A DNA stretch of 64,000 nucleotides from Hymenobacter amundsenii (GTDB lineage: Bacteria; Bacteroidota; Bacteroidia; Cytophagales; Hymenobacteraceae). The stretch is from contig NZ_NIRR01000008.1 of the NCBI RefSeq assembly GCF_002204745.1, positions 62,001 through 126,000 of the forward strand, written 5' to 3'. Below are positions 26,828-36,056 of the stretch, piece after piece; within the stretch, counting starts at the first letter, position 1, and the number at the start of each line of letters is the position of its first letter. Both the position numbers and the translations under genes were made by a program. The notes below the pieces were generated by a model. It was given only the letters and a program-made list of their open reading frames with translations, was not told the origin of the DNA and did not search any database.

Positions 26828-27237
26828 GGCCGGGCGGCCACGGCCGGAGCTGGCGCGGCCATCGGGGCCGGGCGGCGCAGCAGGGCTTCGGTGAAGGCGG
26901 CGGTGTAAAGCTCGTTTTCGGGCAGGGCCGGGGCGCGCCAGAAATCGGTTAGCACGATTTGGGTGAACGAGCCGGCGGCGGCCTGCACGTGCCGGTTAGG
27001 GCCCCACTCCCAGTAGCGGCCCCCGTCGCGCTCATCGAGCAGCAGGTACTTATATTCCACGCTGGCCAGCTCCCCGGCGGGCAGGCTGATTTCCTGGCTC
27101 CAGAGGCCGGAGTCGGAGTGGTAGTGTAAACTCAGGGCTTGGGTGGGGTCCCACTGGCCCAGGCTGGGCAGGGAGCCGCAGACTACCAGCCGCTGGCCCC
27201 AGGCCGTGCGAAAGGGGAGCGTAAAGCGAAGAATCAT
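26683..27237 (-). pseudogene. malQ: 5' fragment of malQ: first CBM20 domain, out of frame
   Basis: Encodes MILRFTLPFRTAWGQRLVVC then GSLPSLGQWDPTQALSLHYH, a clear CBM20 starch-binding domain up to about residue 105, and a Pro/Ala linker (RRPAPMAAPAPAVAARP). After that the reading frame turns to nonsense, while the next frame continues with VRFQLSAPRVEPLHQLCVLG, the second CBM20. A one-base change in the GC-rich linker explains it. If real, the cell makes a short starch-binding peptide and perhaps a barrel-only enzyme; if an assembly error, the gene is whole. Confidence 0.8.
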
Positions 27238-27410
27238 CGGGGGCTATTCGGATAAAAACAGGCCCGAAAGGTAGCGCTTAATGCCCGGAAAAGCCTGCTG
27301 TCGGTCCGCCATAATCAATGCTTAACCCACAGAAAGCCGGCGGTTTTGCTCGTGCCAATGCCGGGTTGATAGCCGGACAATGCCGGATTGACGCCGGGGC
27401 TGCCCGCCCG

Positions 27411-27908
27411 CTACATCGGCCGAGCTGGCCGGGGGCGGCGGGGGCGGTTTTCGCGGCTCGCCGGCCCCGTGGGCCTACCCGCCGCTTCCATGGTCACGAC
27501 CAGATTTTTCTCGGCTTCGGGGGTGCGCAGCAGCACCTGCTGAGTTGCCATACCAGGGTACTCCACGAGCAGTAGCACCGGCTCGCCGGTTGGCAGCGAC
27601 AGGATAAAAAAGCCATCGGAGTTGGTAACGGCCAACGACTGGCCCCGCCCTTGCACCAGCACACTGGCGCCGGGCAGCGGCAGTTGATCGGGCCCGAACA
27701 CGGCCCCGGAAAAGGTTATGGCCGCCGCCGCCGTTTTTGGCGCGGCCGGGCGGCCAGAAAGTGGTGCCTGCGCCAGCGCCGCCCCGGCCCCGGGCAACAG
27801 CAGGGCCAGCACCATGGCTACCCGCAGCCCCGGCAGCCCCCGCAGCCAGTGGATACGTGCATAAGTGGGGGCAGTAAGGCAGGGAGCGTAACGGAAGACG
27901 TTGGACAT
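27411..27908 (-). CDS. secreted carboxypeptidase-regulatory-like domain protein
   Basis: A 165-residue exported protein. An N-terminal region of about 30 residues precedes a hydrophobic signal (LRVAMVLALLLPGAGAALAQ). A carboxypeptidase-regulatory-like/TonB-plug-like domain follows (FSGAVFGPDQLPLPGASVLV, VTNSDGFFILSLP, ATQQVLLRTPEAEKNLVVTM). The basic tail RENRPRRPRPARPM is unusual. Such lone domains often bind glycans or periplasmic partners; the function here is unknown. The start could lie further in, at GLRVAMV. It is upstream of the GH77 gene on the same strand, 173 bases apart. Confidence 0.7.
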   Translation of the reverse strand: MSNVFRYAPCLTAPTYARIHWLRGLPGLRVAMVLALLLPGAGAALAQAPLSGRPAAPKTAAAAITFSGAVFGPDQLPLPGASVLVQGRGQSLAVTNSDGFFILSLPTGEPVLLLVEYPGMATQQVLLRTPEAEKNLVVTMEAAGRPTGPASRENRPRRPRPARPM

Positions 27909-28010
27909 GGAACTGAGCAGTAGGAAATGGTGTCTGGCAGGGCCTGCGGGGTAGTTGGGGCCATCCGGAGTAGGTAAATAACAGTACCTTTGGCCGCGCG
28001 GTTAGCTGAT

Positions 28011-28042
28011 CAAAAATAGGGTGCTACCGAAGACCGAAACAA
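28011..28042 (-). promoter_or_regulatory. candidate promoter of the carboxypeptidase-regulatory gene
   Basis: On the minus strand TTG (28040-28042) and TATTTTTG (28011-28018) are 21 bases apart, matching the Bacteroidota -33/-7 pattern. The leader would be about 96 bases. A TACCTTTG on the other strand at 27985-27992 might serve tamB, but has no well-placed TTG. Confidence 0.42.
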
Positions 28043-28170
28043 CGATAGTCGCTAAATCGGGCCAATCAATCGGGGAAATCGGGCTGATTACCGGTTAAGG
28101 ACCACTGCCCCAACCCGACCGGCGCTTTTTCCGTTTGCCAGTCTGAGCCTCATTTATACTCCCTCTTCCT

Positions 28171-31100
28171 TTGCCGGTTTATCTGCGTCGTATTTTGTAC
28201 GCCCTATTGGGGCTGGTTGCGTTCGTGCTGCTGGTCGCGGTTGGGCTGTTTTTTTATGTCCAGACGCCTTCGGGCCAGGACTTTGTGGCCAACCAGGCTC
28301 AGAAATACCTGCGCGACAAGTTGCAGACGGAGGTACGCATCGGTAAATTCCGGTCCGACTTCCGCAATACCATCAGTTTCGACGATGTGTACCTGGAGGA
28401 CCAGAAGGGCGACACGCTGGTGGCAGTGGGCCACTTGGGCGTCAATATTGATATTTTTGCCCTGCTCAAGTCGAAAATCAAGATCAGCCACCTGGAGCTG
28501 GATAACGGCCGGATTGCCATCAGCCGCACCGAGCCCGATAGCATCTCCAACTACGATTTCATCCTGAACGCCTTCGCCACCGGCGACACCAGCACCGTGG
28601 CCGCGGCTCCGGCTGATACCACCGGCGCGGGCTTCACTTACGACATCGGCGACGCCCAACTGACCAACATCCTGCTCACCTACAACGATGCGGTGGATGG
28701 CATGAACGTGCGGGCTAAAGTGGGCGACCTGGCCGTGAACATGGACCAGGTAGACGTGGATGCTGCTATTTACAAGGTAGACCAGGCGGCGCTCAAGAAC
28801 ACTGACATCCGCATCACCCAAACCAAGGTGCCCCCGCCCACCCCTGCCGACACGTCGGCCCTGGCCCTTACTTTCGGCATCAACCGCGTCCGCCTCGACA
28901 ACGTAGGCCTGACGTACCGCAACAACCCCTCGGCCCAGTTCATCAGCACCCGCATCGGGGAGGCCGAAGTAACGGCCGACGACATCGACCTGATTAATAG
29001 CCGCGTGGCCCTCAACAAGCTGATGTTGCGCAACACCACCTTCGCCTACGCCCAGAACGAGGACGTGCCCACCGAGCAGCGGGTGGTGAATCCGGCTAAA
29101 GTGGTGCGCGACCTTGATGCTTCGGTAAAAAACGCCACCGGCCAGGAATCGAGTTGGGCGGTGAGCCTGAAGGAATCCGACATCAGTGGGGTGGAGGTGG
29201 CCTTCGACAACTTCAACGAGCCGCGCCAGAAAACCCGGGTGCGGGGCATGGACTACAACCACCTCAAGTTCACGAACCTCACGCTCAATACCGAGAACCT
29301 GCGCTACTCCGAAAACAGCACCACCGGCCGCATTACGCAGCTTTCGGGGCAGGAGCAGAGCGGCTTTGCCGTGACCCGGGCCCAGGCCGACGTGGTGTTC
29401 GACTCGACTGAAACCCGCCTCAGCAACCTCGACCTCGTAACGCCCCACACCCGCATCCGGCGCCTGCTGGCCATGCAATACAAGAGCCTCGACGCCATTG
29501 CCGATGACCTGCCCAATCTGGGCCTGGAGGCCGATTTGCGCGACTCCCGCCTCGGCTTCCGCGACATCCTTTACCTCGCGCCCGACCTGGCCGACACGCC
29601 GCCCTTCACGACCGGCCCCAACCAGTCGGTGCTCATCAGCGGCAAAGTTGATGGCCGGGTGGGCGACTTGCGCATTAAGGGCTTGGAGTTGGTGGGGTTG
29701 CGCAACACCCAGCTGCTGGCCAGCGGCCGGATCAAAGGTCTGCCCGAAACCGACCGCCGCCTCTACGTCGACCTCGACATTCAGAAGTTCGTGACCACCA
29801 GGGCCGATATCCGGAGCCTCGTGCCGGAGGGTACGATTCCGGCCGGCTACTCGCTGCCGCCCCTGATAGCGGTGCGCGGCACGTTCGAGGGCCGCCCCAC
29901 GGCCCTGATATTTGATACCGACCTGAAGGCTACCACGACCTACGGCAGCTTGGCTGCGAAAGTGAGCGTGGGCGCGGGCCCCGTGGGCCAGGAACCAGTA
30001 AAGGCTGTTTTCAGTACCCAGCAGCTTAACGTAGGGAAGCTCATCGGCGACCCCACCATCGGGACCGTGACGGCCAGCGGTACGCTGACCGGGCGCGGCG
30101 GCCTCGACCCCAACCAACTGCGCGGGCAGCTCAACGCCAAGGTGCAGCAGGCCACCTACAACGGCTACACCTACCGCGGCATTGTCGCCAAAGTCGATAT
30201 TGACCGCAACCGCTACGTGGTAGACGCCAGCAGCAAGGACGACCCCAACCTCAACCTCGACCTGCTGGCCACCATCGACCTGCGCAACGCCTCGAACCCC
30301 ACCTATACCGTCGACCGCCTGAACCTGCGCGGCGTGAACCTGACGGCCCTGGGATTCTATACTGGTGGCAACCTGAGCATTCAGGGCGACCTGAAGGCCA
30401 ATCTGAGCGGGTCGGACCTGAACACGATTAACGGCACGTTCTCGGGCAGCCGCATTGCCATCGTCAACGACGGCAAGCCGTTCGTGCTCGATTCGGTGAG
30501 CGGACGGATTCTGCAGCGCACTGGCCGCACGGAGGTGGATTTCGCCAGTTCGGTGGCCGACCTGGAGCTGCGCGGCAACACCCGCCTCGGCGACATCGTG
30601 ACGGCCCTCGAACGACACATCGACCGGTACTTCGACCTGCCGGACGTCCGCTACCGGCCCAGCAGCGCCAACGAGGAGTTTACGTTCGAAATCAACGTGA
30701 AGGAGCCTAAAATCATCCAGCAGTTCGTGCCTGATCTGCAGCAGATTTCGCCCTTCAAGCTTACCGGCGGCTTCGACAGCCGGGAGGCCGACCTGCGCCT
30801 GAGCACCAGCATTGCCCGCATCAAGTACATGGGCTACCAGCTCGACTCACTGCGGCTCAAGGTATCGTCGGACCCGCAGGCGCTGGATTATGCCCTCAAG
30901 CTCAACCACATTCGGCAGGACACGACGCTGAACCTGCCCAACCCCAGCCTTACCGGTAGCATTGCCAACAACAAAGTGGGCACCCATCTGCGCATTGCCG
31001 AAAACGACAGCACCACCAACCTCGACCTGGCCGGGGCCCTGCAGGTCCTCAACCAAGGCGCGGCCTACTCGTTCAGCTTCGACCCCAAGCTGGTGCTCAA

Positions 31101-33366
31101 CAACGAGCAGTGGATTGTGCAGCCCAGCAATTCGTTGCGCTACGATACCAACACCGGGGCCATCAGGGCCGAGAACGTGCGCCTGAGCCAGGGCGACCAG
31201 TTGATTGCCCTGCAAACGCTGGCCGGAGCCGATTACCCGCTTCAGGCCGAGTTCAGCAACCTCAACCTCAACCAGCTGGCTACCGCCGGCGGCCTCCAGG
31301 ATTCGCTGGTAGGCGGCACGCTCAGTGGTCAGGCCATTATCAAGGCCCTGGGCCAGCCGCGCATGGCTTTCACGGCCAATGCCGGGCTCATGGGGCTTAC
31401 GTACAGCAAGACCGTTATCGGGGACGTTAAACTGCAGGCCACGAACCCTGTCGCCGACCGCTACAACCTGGACCTGCGCCTGACCGGCGGCCCCGCCAAC
31501 CAGGACGTGCGCCTGACGGGCGATTACCTGGCCAGCGGCGCCCTCGATATGCAGGCCAACGTCACGCGCTTCGGACTGGGCATTGTTGAGCCGTTCGCGC
31601 TGGGCGAAATCCGGGAAACCAGCGGCTTCCTGAGCGGCCTGCTCGCCATCAAGGGCACTGCTTCGGCGCCTGAGGTGCGCGGCAAGCTCACGACCAACAA
31701 TGCCGGCTTCACGCTCACCCAGCTCGGGGCACCTTTCACGCTGCCTCAGGAAGATTTGGTGTTCGATGACAAGGGCATTCTGTTTGATGACTTCGTAATT
31801 CTCGATTCGCTGGGCAACAAGGGCGTCGTGAACGGGCACGTGCTGACCACGAACTTCATCGATTACGGCTTCAATCTGCGGGCCGTCACCAACGACTTTA
31901 TCGCCGTGCAGAGCACCCAGCGCGACAACCCGCTGTTCTGGGGCAAGCTCATCGTGGATTCGGAATCGCGCATTACCGGCGACCTGAACCTGATGAAGGT
32001 GCGTACCACGGCGACCATCGTGGACGGCTCCGACTTCTACGCGGCCGTGCCCAATGATGAGGCCGACAAGGTCAGCTCGGCTGGCATCGTGGAGTTCATC
32101 GACAAGAGTGCCCCCATCGATACGCTGCTGCAGCGGCAACTGGCCAAACAGGACTCGGCCAAAACAGCGGCCGGCTACGACATCACGGCCACCATCACTG
32201 TCACCGACGACACGCCGTTTACCATCATTATTGATGAGGCCTCGGGCGACAACCTGAAGGTGCGGGCCAACGGGACGCTCAATACGGCCATCGACCCGGT
32301 GGGCAACATCACGCTCAGCGGCCGGCTGGCCGTGAAGAGCGGCAGCTACCACATGTCGCTCTACGAACTCACGGAGCGCGACTTCCAGATTGCCGAAGGC
32401 AGCACCATCACCTGGTCGGGCGACCCCTATAACGGCATTGCCGATGTGTCGGCGATTTACGTGGCCAAGGCCGCGCCGGCCGAGTTGCTCTCGGGCCAGG
32501 GTATCAGCGACGAAACGCTGAAGTCGACGGCCCGCAATACGCTGCCCTTCAATGTGTACCTAAACGTGGACGGGGAGCTGCTCAAGCCCGAAATAAGCTT
32601 TAATATCAAGCTCCCCGAGGATACGCGCTCCGACTTGCGCACCCAGATTGAGAACCGCCTGGCCCAGCTGCGCCAGCCCAGCCAGACCGATGAGCTCAAC
32701 AAGCAGGTGTTCTCGCTGCTGGTGCTGGGCCGCTTCCTGGCCGAAAACCCGTTTGAAAGCAGCGGGGGCAGCATCGTGGCCGACCAGCTGCGGGGCAGTG
32801 CCAGCCAGGTGCTTACTCAGCAGCTCCAGAACCTGACGGGCTCCTACCTCTCTAATCTGGGCGTGGAGCTGGGCGTTAACTCCCAGGCCGACTACTCCTC
32901 GGGAACCGAGAAAACCCGTACCGACCTGAACGTGGCCGTGCGCCGCCAGCTCTTCAACGACCGCGTGACCGTGCGCCTGGGTACCGATGTGCCGCTGGCC
33001 GGCGGCAACCAGGCCAGCAACGGCCAGCAGAGCGTGAGCAATTTTGCCGGCGACGTGAGCATCGAGTACGACATCCTGGCCAACGGCCGCCTGCGGCTGC
33101 GCGCTTACCGTAACAACGGCTTCAGCGACATTGACGGCCAATATGTGCGGAACGGGGTTGCGCTGATTTATCAGCGCGACTACCGGGACTTCGCTGACCT
33201 GTTCAAGGGTATTGATAAGGACGTGAAGGAAAAGAACAAGGCCACCCACAAGCGCCAGAAGGAGCAGGAAAAAGCGGCCGACGACTCGGTGAAAACCACG
33301 ACCACCGTGCCGCCCCGCCGCGACTCGGCGCGGGTAGCCCAACGACCCACTAAAAGCAGCAAGTAG
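28171..33366 (+). CDS. tamB: TamB-like translocation and assembly module protein
   Basis: Very large envelope protein of 1731 residues, the TamB/DUF490 family. One N-terminal membrane anchor (YALLGLVAFVLLVAVGLFFYV, residues 10-30) leads into about 1400 residues of beta-rich periplasmic repeats (AsmA-like). The C-terminal TamB domain follows (about 1250-1690), with SGRLAVKSGSYHMSLYELTERDFQIAEGSTITWSGDPYNG as the classic signature. It would bridge inner and outer membranes as a hydrophobic groove for lipid transport or barrel assembly. The tail (about 1675-1731) is Lys/Arg-rich. The start is TTG 28171. The TamA-like gene follows after a fold-back repeat, so the two form a natural pair. Confidence 0.92.
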   Translation: MPVYLRRILYALLGLVAFVLLVAVGLFFYVQTPSGQDFVANQAQKYLRDKLQTEVRIGKFRSDFRNTISFDDVYLEDQKGDTLVAVGHLGVNIDIFALLKSKIKISHLELDNGRIAISRTEPDSISNYDFILNAFATGDTSTVAAAPADTTGAGFTYDIGDAQLTNILLTYNDAVDGMNVRAKVGDLAVNMDQVDVDAAIYKVDQAALKNTDIRITQTKVPPPTPADTSALALTFGINRVRLDNVGLTYRNNPSAQFISTRIGEAEVTADDIDLINSRVALNKLMLRNTTFAYAQNEDVPTEQRVVNPAKVVRDLDASVKNATGQESSWAVSLKESDISGVEVAFDNFNEPRQKTRVRGMDYNHLKFTNLTLNTENLRYSENSTTGRITQLSGQEQSGFAVTRAQADVVFDSTETRLSNLDLVTPHTRIRRLLAMQYKSLDAIADDLPNLGLEADLRDSRLGFRDILYLAPDLADTPPFTTGPNQSVLISGKVDGRVGDLRIKGLELVGLRNTQLLASGRIKGLPETDRRLYVDLDIQKFVTTRADIRSLVPEGTIPAGYSLPPLIAVRGTFEGRPTALIFDTDLKATTTYGSLAAKVSVGAGPVGQEPVKAVFSTQQLNVGKLIGDPTIGTVTASGTLTGRGGLDPNQLRGQLNAKVQQATYNGYTYRGIVAKVDIDRNRYVVDASSKDDPNLNLDLLATIDLRNASNPTYTVDRLNLRGVNLTALGFYTGGNLSIQGDLKANLSGSDLNTINGTFSGSRIAIVNDGKPFVLDSVSGRILQRTGRTEVDFASSVADLELRGNTRLGDIVTALERHIDRYFDLPDVRYRPSSANEEFTFEINVKEPKIIQQFVPDLQQISPFKLTGGFDSREADLRLSTSIARIKYMGYQLDSLRLKVSSDPQALDYALKLNHIRQDTTLNLPNPSLTGSIANNKVGTHLRIAENDSTTNLDLAGALQVLNQGAAYSFSFDPKLVLNNEQWIVQPSNSLRYDTNTGAIRAENVRLSQGDQLIALQTLAGADYPLQAEFSNLNLNQLATAGGLQDSLVGGTLSGQAIIKALGQPRMAFTANAGLMGLTYSKTVIGDVKLQATNPVADRYNLDLRLTGGPANQDVRLTGDYLASGALDMQANVTRFGLGIVEPFALGEIRETSGFLSGLLAIKGTASAPEVRGKLTTNNAGFTLTQLGAPFTLPQEDLVFDDKGILFDDFVILDSLGNKGVVNGHVLTTNFIDYGFNLRAVTNDFIAVQSTQRDNPLFWGKLIVDSESRITGDLNLMKVRTTATIVDGSDFYAAVPNDEADKVSSAGIVEFIDKSAPIDTLLQRQLAKQDSAKTAAGYDITATITVTDDTPFTIIIDEASGDNLKVRANGTLNTAIDPVGNITLSGRLAVKSGSYHMSLYELTERDFQIAEGSTITWSGDPYNGIADVSAIYVAKAAPAELLSGQGISDETLKSTARNTLPFNVYLNVDGELLKPEISFNIKLPEDTRSDLRTQIENRLAQLRQPSQTDELNKQVFSLLVLGRFLAENPFESSGGSIVADQLRGSASQVLTQQLQNLTGSYLSNLGVELGVNSQADYSSGTEKTRTDLNVAVRRQLFNDRVTVRLGTDVPLAGGNQASNGQQSVSNFAGDVSIEYDILANGRLRLRAYRNNGFSDIDGQYVRNGVALIYQRDYRDFADLFKGIDKDVKEKNKATHKRQKEQEKAADDSVKTTTTVPPRRDSARVAQRPTKSSK

Positions 33367-33378
33367 CGAACGAAAAAG

Positions 33379-33502
33379 AACGCCGTGCTCTATCTAGCGT
33401 CCGCGCAGTTGAAGCAAGCATCTCTACCGCTGGCCACCAATGGCCCCGCAACGAAGCGGTAGAGATGCTTCAACTGCGCTTCGCCTCACTCAGCATGACG
33501 TT
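33379..33502. repeat. fold-back repeat, family A, between tamB and tamA
   Basis: Decayed family A copy: the inner pair GCATCTCTACCGC/GCGGTAGAGATGC and the arms GCGCAGTTGAAGC/CTTCAACTGCGC match well, but the left outer end has changed (AACGCCGTGCT against AGCATGACGTT). The right end runs into the open frame of tamA. Confidence 0.75.
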
Positions 33503-33527
33503 CCTTGTGATAACGAACTCCTCATCC

Positions 33528-35960
33528 GTGCCCCAACTTCCACTTTACCGCCCCTCGATTTCCCGCTTTGTCAGTACCGGCCGCCGGTTGGTGGCGGGGC
33601 TGCTGCTGGCCGGAATGGTCGGGTGCAGCGGCCTCAAGTTCATCCCCGACGATGCCCGGCTTTATACCGGCAGCACGGTTACGCTCAAGTCGGTAAACGA
33701 CACGCCGATTCCGAACGAAGCGGCCATCCAGACCCAGTTGACGAACGTGATTTCGCCCCCGCCCAATGCCTCCATTCTCGGCATGCGGCCCAAGCTGTAT
33801 TTCTGGCACATGGGCGTAGGCAAGGAGAAAGGCCTGGGCCACTGGCTGGCCAACAAGTACGGCGAGGAGCCCGTCCTGTTCAGCGAGGTAGATACGGCCA
33901 AGGTGGCGGCCCTGATGTTGAACCGCCTCAACAACGACGGCTTTTTCAAGCCTGAAGTACGCAGCAACATCAAGCTGGAAGCGCGCACGGCTTCCGTCGA
34001 TTACCAGGCCCGGGTAAACCAGCCCTACCTGATCAAGGAAATCTTCTTTCCCGAGCGCGATACGCTGCTCGACCGCGATATTCGGGCCACTCAGGCTGGC
34101 ACCCTGCTGAAAGTGGGCGAGCCCTACAACCTGCAAACCTTCGTGAATGAGCGGCTGCGGATTGATGCGGCCCTCAAAAACCGGGGCTACTACTATTTTG
34201 CGCCCGACTACCTGCTGTTTCAGGTCGATAGTACCCTCGATAATCAGGTGAATGTGTACCTGAAAGTAAAGGCTAGCATTCCGGCCAAAGCGGCCCAGCC
34301 TTACGTGCTCAACCGCGTTATCCTGGATACCGACTTTACCCTGCAGGACACGACCATGAACGAGCGGCCCATCATGTACGAGGGCTACCGCTACTTTCCC
34401 GACGAGTCGATGTTCAAGGCCAAGTCGATTGTCAATGCCACGTTCCTGTACCCCGACAGCCTGTACCGCCGCCGCCGTGCCGACCAGACCCTGAGCCGCC
34501 TCATGAGCCTGGGCACGTTCCGGTTCGTCGATATCCAGTTCCGGCCCGCCCGCAACAAGCCCGATTCGCTCCAGTACGGCTTCCTCAACTCGCTGGTGCG
34601 CATGACCCAGGTGCCCAAAAAGTCGATCCGGGCCGAGTTGCAGATGAACGTATCGAACCTGTTTGTGGGGCCGGGCGTGGTGGTGCAGTACCGCAACCGC
34701 TCGGCCTTGCGCGGGGCCGAGCAGCTGCTCATCAACGCCAAGGCCTCGGTCGAAACCGGGCAGGGCTCGGCCCTTTCGGGCGTGACCTCCACCCAGTACG
34801 GCATCGATGCCCAGCTGCTGGTGCCGCGCCTGATTACGCCGCCCTTCAACTTCCGGCTAAATAACTCTGACTTCCAGCCCCGCACCTTCTTCGAGCTAGG
34901 CTTGAAATACGTCGACCGCACCCAGTATTTCACCCAGCAGGTGTTCAACGCGGGCTACGGCTACACCTGGAAAACCAAGCTCACCAACGAGCAGCGTCTC
35001 CAGCCCATCGACCTGCAGTACGTGCGCCTGAGCAACACCCAGGACGTGTTCCAGAACCTGCTCGACGAGCGGCCCTTCCTCAAGCAGAGCTTCCGCCAGC
35101 AGTTTATTCTGGGCAGCAGCTACACCTACACCTACAACCAGCAGGTGCTGGAGCAGCGCCGTAACCAGATTTACTTCAGCGGCGGCCTGGAGCTGTCGGG
35201 CAACCTGGCCTACCTGCTCAAGAGCCTGAGCGGGTCACCTAAGGACTTGGAAGGTGGGCAGGACGTGTACAAAATCGCGGGGCAGCAGTTCTCGCAGTAC
35301 TCGAAGGTGAACCTAGAGTTTCGCGATTACTACCGCACCAGCAGCAACCCTACCAGCGGCAATAAAATAGCCGGCCGCCTGCTCATTGGGGCCGGCATTC
35401 CCTACCTCAACTCCCGGGTACTGCCCTACTTTAAGCAGTACGGCATCGGGGGCCCCAACAGCGTGCGCGCCTTCGCCGCCCGGGGCATTGGGCCGGGCAC
35501 TTACCGCGTACCCGAAGAGAATTCCAACAACGGCTTCTACGACCAGGTGGGCGACATCCGGCTCGAAGGCAACCTGGAGTATCGTCAGGACCTGTTTCCG
35601 TACGTGAAAGGCGCCGTGTTCGTGGATGCGGGCAACATCTGGCTGGTGAATGGGGACGCCAGCCGCGCTACCTACGGCAGCAACGGCCTCCCCGACGGCC
35701 AGAACGGCCAGTTCCAGCTCAATACCTTTATGAAGCAACTAGCGGTGGGTGCCGGCGTGGGTATCCGCATCGACGTGCAGTTCTTCGTCATCCGCCTCGA
35801 TGCCGCCGTGCCCATCCGCTACCCCTACGCCAACAACGACTTAGAGGTGCGCCCCAACCCCGATTTGCCCGTACCCCCAGGCACGCAGCTCCAGTTCAAC
35901 AAGAGCCCCACTGGGATAAAAGCTTACCGGTTGAATATCGGTATCGGGTATCCGTTCTAA
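33528..35960 (+). CDS. tamA: TamA/BamA-family outer-membrane assembly protein
   Basis: Omp85-superfamily barrel of about 810 residues. A lipoprotein-type signal is seen (RRLVAGLLLAGMVGCSGLKF), followed by POTRA domains in the first 400 residues and a barrel with the LRGF-like region GPNSVRAFAARGIGPGTYR near residue 660. It ends in NIGIGYPF, a barrel-type terminal Phe. It follows the tamB gene and likely forms the outer-membrane half of that pair. The start is uncertain: the frame is open to 33465, but those codons are repeat DNA, so GTG 33528 (VPQLPLYRPSISRF) is my choice. A bidirectional terminator follows. Confidence 0.88.
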   Translation: MPQLPLYRPSISRFVSTGRRLVAGLLLAGMVGCSGLKFIPDDARLYTGSTVTLKSVNDTPIPNEAAIQTQLTNVISPPPNASILGMRPKLYFWHMGVGKEKGLGHWLANKYGEEPVLFSEVDTAKVAALMLNRLNNDGFFKPEVRSNIKLEARTASVDYQARVNQPYLIKEIFFPERDTLLDRDIRATQAGTLLKVGEPYNLQTFVNERLRIDAALKNRGYYYFAPDYLLFQVDSTLDNQVNVYLKVKASIPAKAAQPYVLNRVILDTDFTLQDTTMNERPIMYEGYRYFPDESMFKAKSIVNATFLYPDSLYRRRRADQTLSRLMSLGTFRFVDIQFRPARNKPDSLQYGFLNSLVRMTQVPKKSIRAELQMNVSNLFVGPGVVVQYRNRSALRGAEQLLINAKASVETGQGSALSGVTSTQYGIDAQLLVPRLITPPFNFRLNNSDFQPRTFFELGLKYVDRTQYFTQQVFNAGYGYTWKTKLTNEQRLQPIDLQYVRLSNTQDVFQNLLDERPFLKQSFRQQFILGSSYTYTYNQQVLEQRRNQIYFSGGLELSGNLAYLLKSLSGSPKDLEGGQDVYKIAGQQFSQYSKVNLEFRDYYRTSSNPTSGNKIAGRLLIGAGIPYLNSRVLPYFKQYGIGGPNSVRAFAARGIGPGTYRVPEENSNNGFYDQVGDIRLEGNLEYRQDLFPYVKGAVFVDAGNIWLVNGDASRATYGSNGLPDGQNGQFQLNTFMKQLAVGAGVGIRIDVQFFVIRLDAAVPIRYPYANNDLEVRPNPDLPVPPGTQLQFNKSPTGIKAYRLNIGIGYPF

Positions 35961-35980
35961 AAGAGCGAACCAGCCAACGT

Positions 35981-36015
35981 AAAAGCCCGCCGGGACCTGA
36001 GTCCGGCGGGCTTTT
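35981..36015 (+). terminator. Rho-independent terminator after tamA
   Basis: AAAAGCCCGCCGG pairs with CCGGCGGGCTTTT, giving a GC-rich stem with T on both strands. It sits between convergent genes, so it may stop transcription from both sides. Confidence 0.88.
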
Positions 36016-36056
36016 GCTTGCTTCCTGCTATCTGATGGGCTCCTGTTTCCTGCCGC

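Noticed and set aside
26683..26880. Programmed ribosomal frameshift in malQ
   Set aside because: No slippery heptamer or conserved stimulatory hairpin is seen; a mutation or assembly error is simpler.
28204..30618. An 804-codon open frame antisense to tamB
   Set aside because: Explained by GC-biased codon use of tamB; no domain or signal is visible in it.
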